Below are positions 37,999 through 40,125 of a DNA stretch of 40,125 nucleotides, one piece after another (the stretch's first letter is position 1; each line of letters opens with the position of its first letter). Made by a program: the position numbers and the translations under genes. Below the pieces are notes generated by a model. It searched no databases and was not told the DNA's origin. It saw only the letters and a program-made list of their open reading frames with translations. Origin of the DNA: Chloroflexaceae bacterium. GTDB lineage: Bacteria > Chloroflexota > Chloroflexia > Chloroflexales > Chloroflexaceae. The stretch lies in the NCBI GenBank assembly GCA_028282325.1, contig JANQID010000060.1, positions 1-40,125 on the forward strand. The letters run 5' to 3'.

Positions 37999-38271
37999 TC
38001 AGGTATCCAATCCCAGGCGTCGTCGTGCTTCTTCCGCTGTCACCCGTGACTGCTCCTGCGACCGTGCCTCAAGCAGTTCCATCAGGACACTATTCTGTCG
38101 CGTTCGTGCGATTTCATCAGCAAAATCACTATCTTCCGCATCGTCTTCTGCGACCGCACGGAGGAAAAAGACCTTCCCGTTTGGCAGCCGGAGCAAGACG
38201 CCAGCATCCGTCGCAAGATCAAGCAGTTCTTCCACTGCGTCTCCGACGCGCGTGAGTTCTACAGTTTTCAT
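37999..38271 (-). CDS. Antitoxin of a RelE-type pair, module 2
   Basis: 90 residues. Homologous to the module 1 antitoxin: MKTVELTR start, LRLPNGKVFFLRAV, EIARTRQNSVLMELLEARSQE, then LGLDT near the end. ATGA overlap with the toxin. Intact. Stop is 124 bases before attC C in its reading direction. Confidence 0.75.
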   Translation of the reverse strand: MKTVELTRVGDAVEELLDLATDAGVLLRLPNGKVFFLRAVAEDDAEDSDFADEIARTRQNSVLMELLEARSQEQSRVTAEEARRRLGLDT

Positions 38272-38559
38272 AGGTGATACTCCCGACCACGAATGTAGAG
38301 CCGGTTATGCTCTTTCCAGCCCACGGCTTTCACCAGAACCACCTGGTCACTGACTTCAACAGCGTAGAAGATCCGATACTTCCCGACGCGAACTTCCCAG
38401 CGGGCCAGCGGGTTCCATCGGCTTCCGATTGCGTACCTCGCGTAACGGCTCATAGGTCAACTGGGTTTCAATCGCTGTAGTGATCAATCCCCGTTCGTAT
38501 TTGGTGAAGTAGGCGATATCGTCGATCGCACTGTCCGTGTATTCGATACGGTATGCCAC
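38268..38559 (-). pseudogene. RelE/ParE-like toxin, module 2, frameshifted
   Basis: From GTG 38559 (AAGGT upstream) the frame reads VAYRIEYTDSAIDDIAYFTK, then ETQLTYEPLREVRNRKPMEP. It shifts by one base near 38400-38416 and continues as NPLARWEVRVGKYRIFYAV, KAVGWKEHNRLYIRGREY. Together this is a complete RelE-type toxin. The shift is just before the conserved WE[LV]R, the same spot as break 2 in module 1. A TATACT at 38594-38599 (minus) is a likely -10. Confidence 0.78.
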
Positions 38560-38834
38560 AGGTCGTACCTTCACATGTATGGTCACCAGAGCAAGTATAG
38601 CATACCGCTGCGCACCTATCGGCGCATCCAGGCTCAAGCACGTCGCAATGGAGGAATATGGTTTACGATTATGCTGATATTCTCTTGTTGGGGAGGTTTT
38701 CTAAACAATAGCCTGTATAGCGTTTATGATAGCCTCGTGATTTCTTTGCTCGCATCCAGCCGTACGTAGGATAGCTTTAAGGACTGTATTCCTCTATCTG
38801 TCCAGCTTGGAAGGGCGTTACGGATTGAGGCACC

Positions 38835-38926
38835 GCCCAACGGCAGTCGTAACCGGGCGACCGTCCCAAATTTTCCATTTGCGCACGGGTTACCGGTCGC
38901 TCCGGTTCACGACATTGTTATGAGGC
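38835..38926 (-). repeat. attC-like site D
   Basis: 92 bp. Plus ends GCCCAAC (38835-38841) and GTTATGAGGC (38917-38926). Minus 5' arm TCGTGAACCGGAGCGACCG pairs with TCGTAACCGGGCGACCG, leaving two unpaired bases (G and A) on the same side as in A-C. Different family from A-C but same orientation. Confidence 0.75.
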
Positions 38927-38939
38927 CCTTGAGGCGATG

Positions 38940-39755
38940 TCAGCGCCGAATATTCTTCTGGATTTCGCGATATCTTGCTGTAGCCGGTTTGGAAGGTATG
39001 CCTTTCTCGCAAAACACGAGCCCTTTCAATCCGCGGTGAGTTTTTTCGACGACCACTTTCCCGTCATCGAGTTTCGATTCCAAGGCGTGTAGCGCGGCGG
39101 TGAAGTGTGAATCGCTGCGCGCCCGCTCGAAGAACGAAAGGACATAAACGTAAAAGAACAGATTGTAACGCAGAAATGGATATTCAATTTGCATGAACTG
39201 ACTGCCGATTCCCCAGTGGCACGGGCCAATTGGTTTACGAGTGTCCCAATGCTCGAGCAACGACTCAACGGCTCGATCAACAACTTTGCTGCTGGTGCGA
39301 TGCTTGGAAATCCAACGCACTACGTCTAATGTATACAGCGTCGCGCCAGGATTGGCGAATTCGGTCTCCGGTCCCCGGCCAAATCTGGTGAAGCTGCAGC
39401 GCCACCCACCGGATTCGTGTGTGTTTTCAAGCAAATACGCGATGGTTCGTTTTACGGCCACGTTGGTCTTTAGGCCGAAGCGACACAGTATCCGAGCCGC
39501 TTCAGCGGTGTAACAGGGATACATCGGTGCCTTCGGTGCAACGCGAATACGACCGTCGTCTCGCACGGCATCGAGAATAAGACGCAGTCCACCTTGCACA
39601 GCCTCATGAGTTTTGTTGACACCGAGTTCATAAAGCATTCCCAGCGATGAGATTGTGCTAAACGGATTGCCGACGTAGATGCGACCATCGGCAGTGCCCC
39701 AGTAATCGGCACCATTGTCGTGACGTCGTGCGAGAATTGCCTCGATATCAGACAT
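38940..39755 (-). CDS. Prenyltransferase/squalene-cyclase-fold-like protein of unknown function
   Basis: 271 residues from ATG 39755 (MSDIEAILARRHDNGADYW). A TTG start 14 codons earlier is possible; neither has a clear ribosome site. Repeated helix pairs with Gly/Trp-rich turns (GGLRLILDAVRDDGRI, YPCYTAEAARILCRFG, ESGGWRCSF, PGATLYTLDVVRWI, GPCHWGIGSQF) suggest an alpha-alpha toroid like prenyltransferase or squalene-cyclase repeats. No DxDD or metal site was seen, so an enzymatic role is not claimed. It ends 14 bases before attC D, a normal cassette arrangement. Several cysteines (YPC, RILC, PCHW) may be structural. Confidence 0.72.
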   Translation of the reverse strand: MSDIEAILARRHDNGADYWGTADGRIYVGNPFSTISSLGMLYELGVNKTHEAVQGGLRLILDAVRDDGRIRVAPKAPMYPCYTAEAARILCRFGLKTNVAVKRTIAYLLENTHESGGWRCSFTRFGRGPETEFANPGATLYTLDVVRWISKHRTSSKVVDRAVESLLEHWDTRKPIGPCHWGIGSQFMQIEYPFLRYNLFFYVYVLSFFERARSDSHFTAALHALESKLDDGKVVVEKTHRGLKGLVFCEKGIPSKPATARYREIQKNIRR

Positions 39756-39883
39756 GTGGGCTACGGCAGACAATTTCTTAGCCTCATAATGCCCCAAAAT
39801 TAGCCGCCGCCGAGCCTGCCTCGACTATAAACCAAGCCTTGCGAAAAGAACCAAGCTCCAAGTGTTCGGATGCATTTTTATTG

Positions 39884-40078
39884 TTAGGATAAATTTGGCA
39901 GTACAAGCTTGGGCAGATATTCTTTGACAGCTTTATATTGGGCAACCTTTTCTATTGATTTAATCGAATTACCATGTGGAAAGGCAATATTGAAAAACAT
40001 TGATGGACAATTAGGAATAAGTTTGCCTAGTACTACAACGAGAGAACGTTTGAGCGATTTCGTAGCCTGATGTGGCAA
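39884..40078 (-). CDS. Short hypothetical frame in AT-rich cassette DNA
   Basis: 64 residues, starting at a TTG, basic at the N-terminus, ending KEYLPKLVLPNLS. No family recognised. Local base composition is much AT-richer than the rest, so it may be a different cassette. The gene could begin further right or not be real. Confidence 0.3.
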   Translation of the reverse strand: MPHQATKSLKRSLVVVLGKLIPNCPSMFFNIAFPHGNSIKSIEKVAQYKAVKEYLPKLVLPNLS

Positions 40079-40112
40079 AGCGCATATCAGAACGTTTGAG
40101 CGTTACGTAGCC
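40043..40112 (+). repeat. Two direct repeats, 46-base period
   Basis: AGAACGTTTGAGCG followed after 3-4 bases by CGTAGCC occurs at 40043-40067 and 40089-40112. Only two copies are seen before the window ends. Confidence 0.6.
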
Positions 40113-40125
40113 GATGGCGTCCCAA

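Larger units (their letters stand above)
35320..40125 (-). mobile_element. Candidate integron gene-cassette array (no integrase in window)
   Basis: Four attC-like sites (35653-35784, 36667-36798, 37742-37875, 38835-38926), all in minus orientation, separate small genes of accessory type. Spacing between sites is about 0.9-1.0 kb. Most genes are on the minus strand with their stop toward an attC, the usual cassette order; the PIN/Phd pair is reversed and has its own promoter. attI and intI would lie to the right of the window. The left end is eroded by IS remnants. Confidence 0.7.

Noticed and set aside
35653-38926. The GCCCAAC...GTTGGGC repeats as a second MITE family or REP elements
   Set aside because: They lie at regular gene-by-gene spacing, share orientation, show the attC-type unpaired base and include a divergent member (D); MITEs would not be expected to do this.

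Overview
The window looks like a piece of a chromosome from a phototrophic or filamentous-type member of the Chloroflexota (class Chloroflexia is my best guess). I infer this from the gene complement: a YvcK-like protein with an N-terminal membrane anchor, DUF3352, many lipoproteins with Thr/Pro/Glu-rich stalks, 7Fe ferredoxins, and a secreted protein ending in a Chloroflexi-style 'FLPIV' tail. GC is moderately high over most of the window. No rRNA, tRNA or CRISPR array was seen.

Positions 1-34.5 kb are ordinary chromosome. From left to right: the tail of an unknown gene; a Bcp peroxiredoxin; a polytopic membrane protein; a PQQ-type sugar dehydrogenase lipoprotein; a minus-strand operon lysS - small antitoxin-like gene - degenerate Doc/Fic gene - extended SDR - acyltransferase; greA with its own promoter and terminator; a plus-strand operon with a phosphohexomutase, a catalytically dead phosphohexomutase paralogue, a degenerate YvcK-like protein, a GlmU-like sugar nucleotidyltransferase and selA; two tandem ferredoxins, each with its own promoter; a minus-strand operon carB - pteridine-reductase-like SDR - Crp/Fnr regulator; a duplicated-domain lipoprotein; a bacterial caspase gene interrupted by an in-frame TAG; DUF3352; an LppX-like lipoprotein; dgt-dnaG; an alpha/beta hydrolase; and a secreted cell-surface protein.

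Positions 34.5-40.1 kb are accessory. An IS3-family transposase remnant is split by a MITE-like element (three copies in the window, one with a convincing 3-bp target duplication). To its right lie four imperfect-palindromic sites with GCCCAAC / GTTGGGC-type ends. They have the length (92-134 bp), arm pairing and unpaired-base asymmetry of integron attC sites, all read on the minus strand. Between them are toxin-antitoxin pairs (two RelE-like/antitoxin, one PIN/Phd), a DUF2442 gene with a truncated DUF4160 gene in front of it, and a prenyltransferase-fold-like gene. I interpret this as a chromosomal integron cassette array, or a cluster of attC sites lacking an integrase, whose integrase, if any, would lie beyond the right end. 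This is the most unusual system in the window.

A second theme is decay or exaptation of catalytic residues: the Doc-like protein, the acyltransferase, the second phosphohexomutase and the YvcK-like protein all keep their fold signatures but have lost key residues. Both RelE-like toxins are frameshifted at the same place while their antitoxins are intact.
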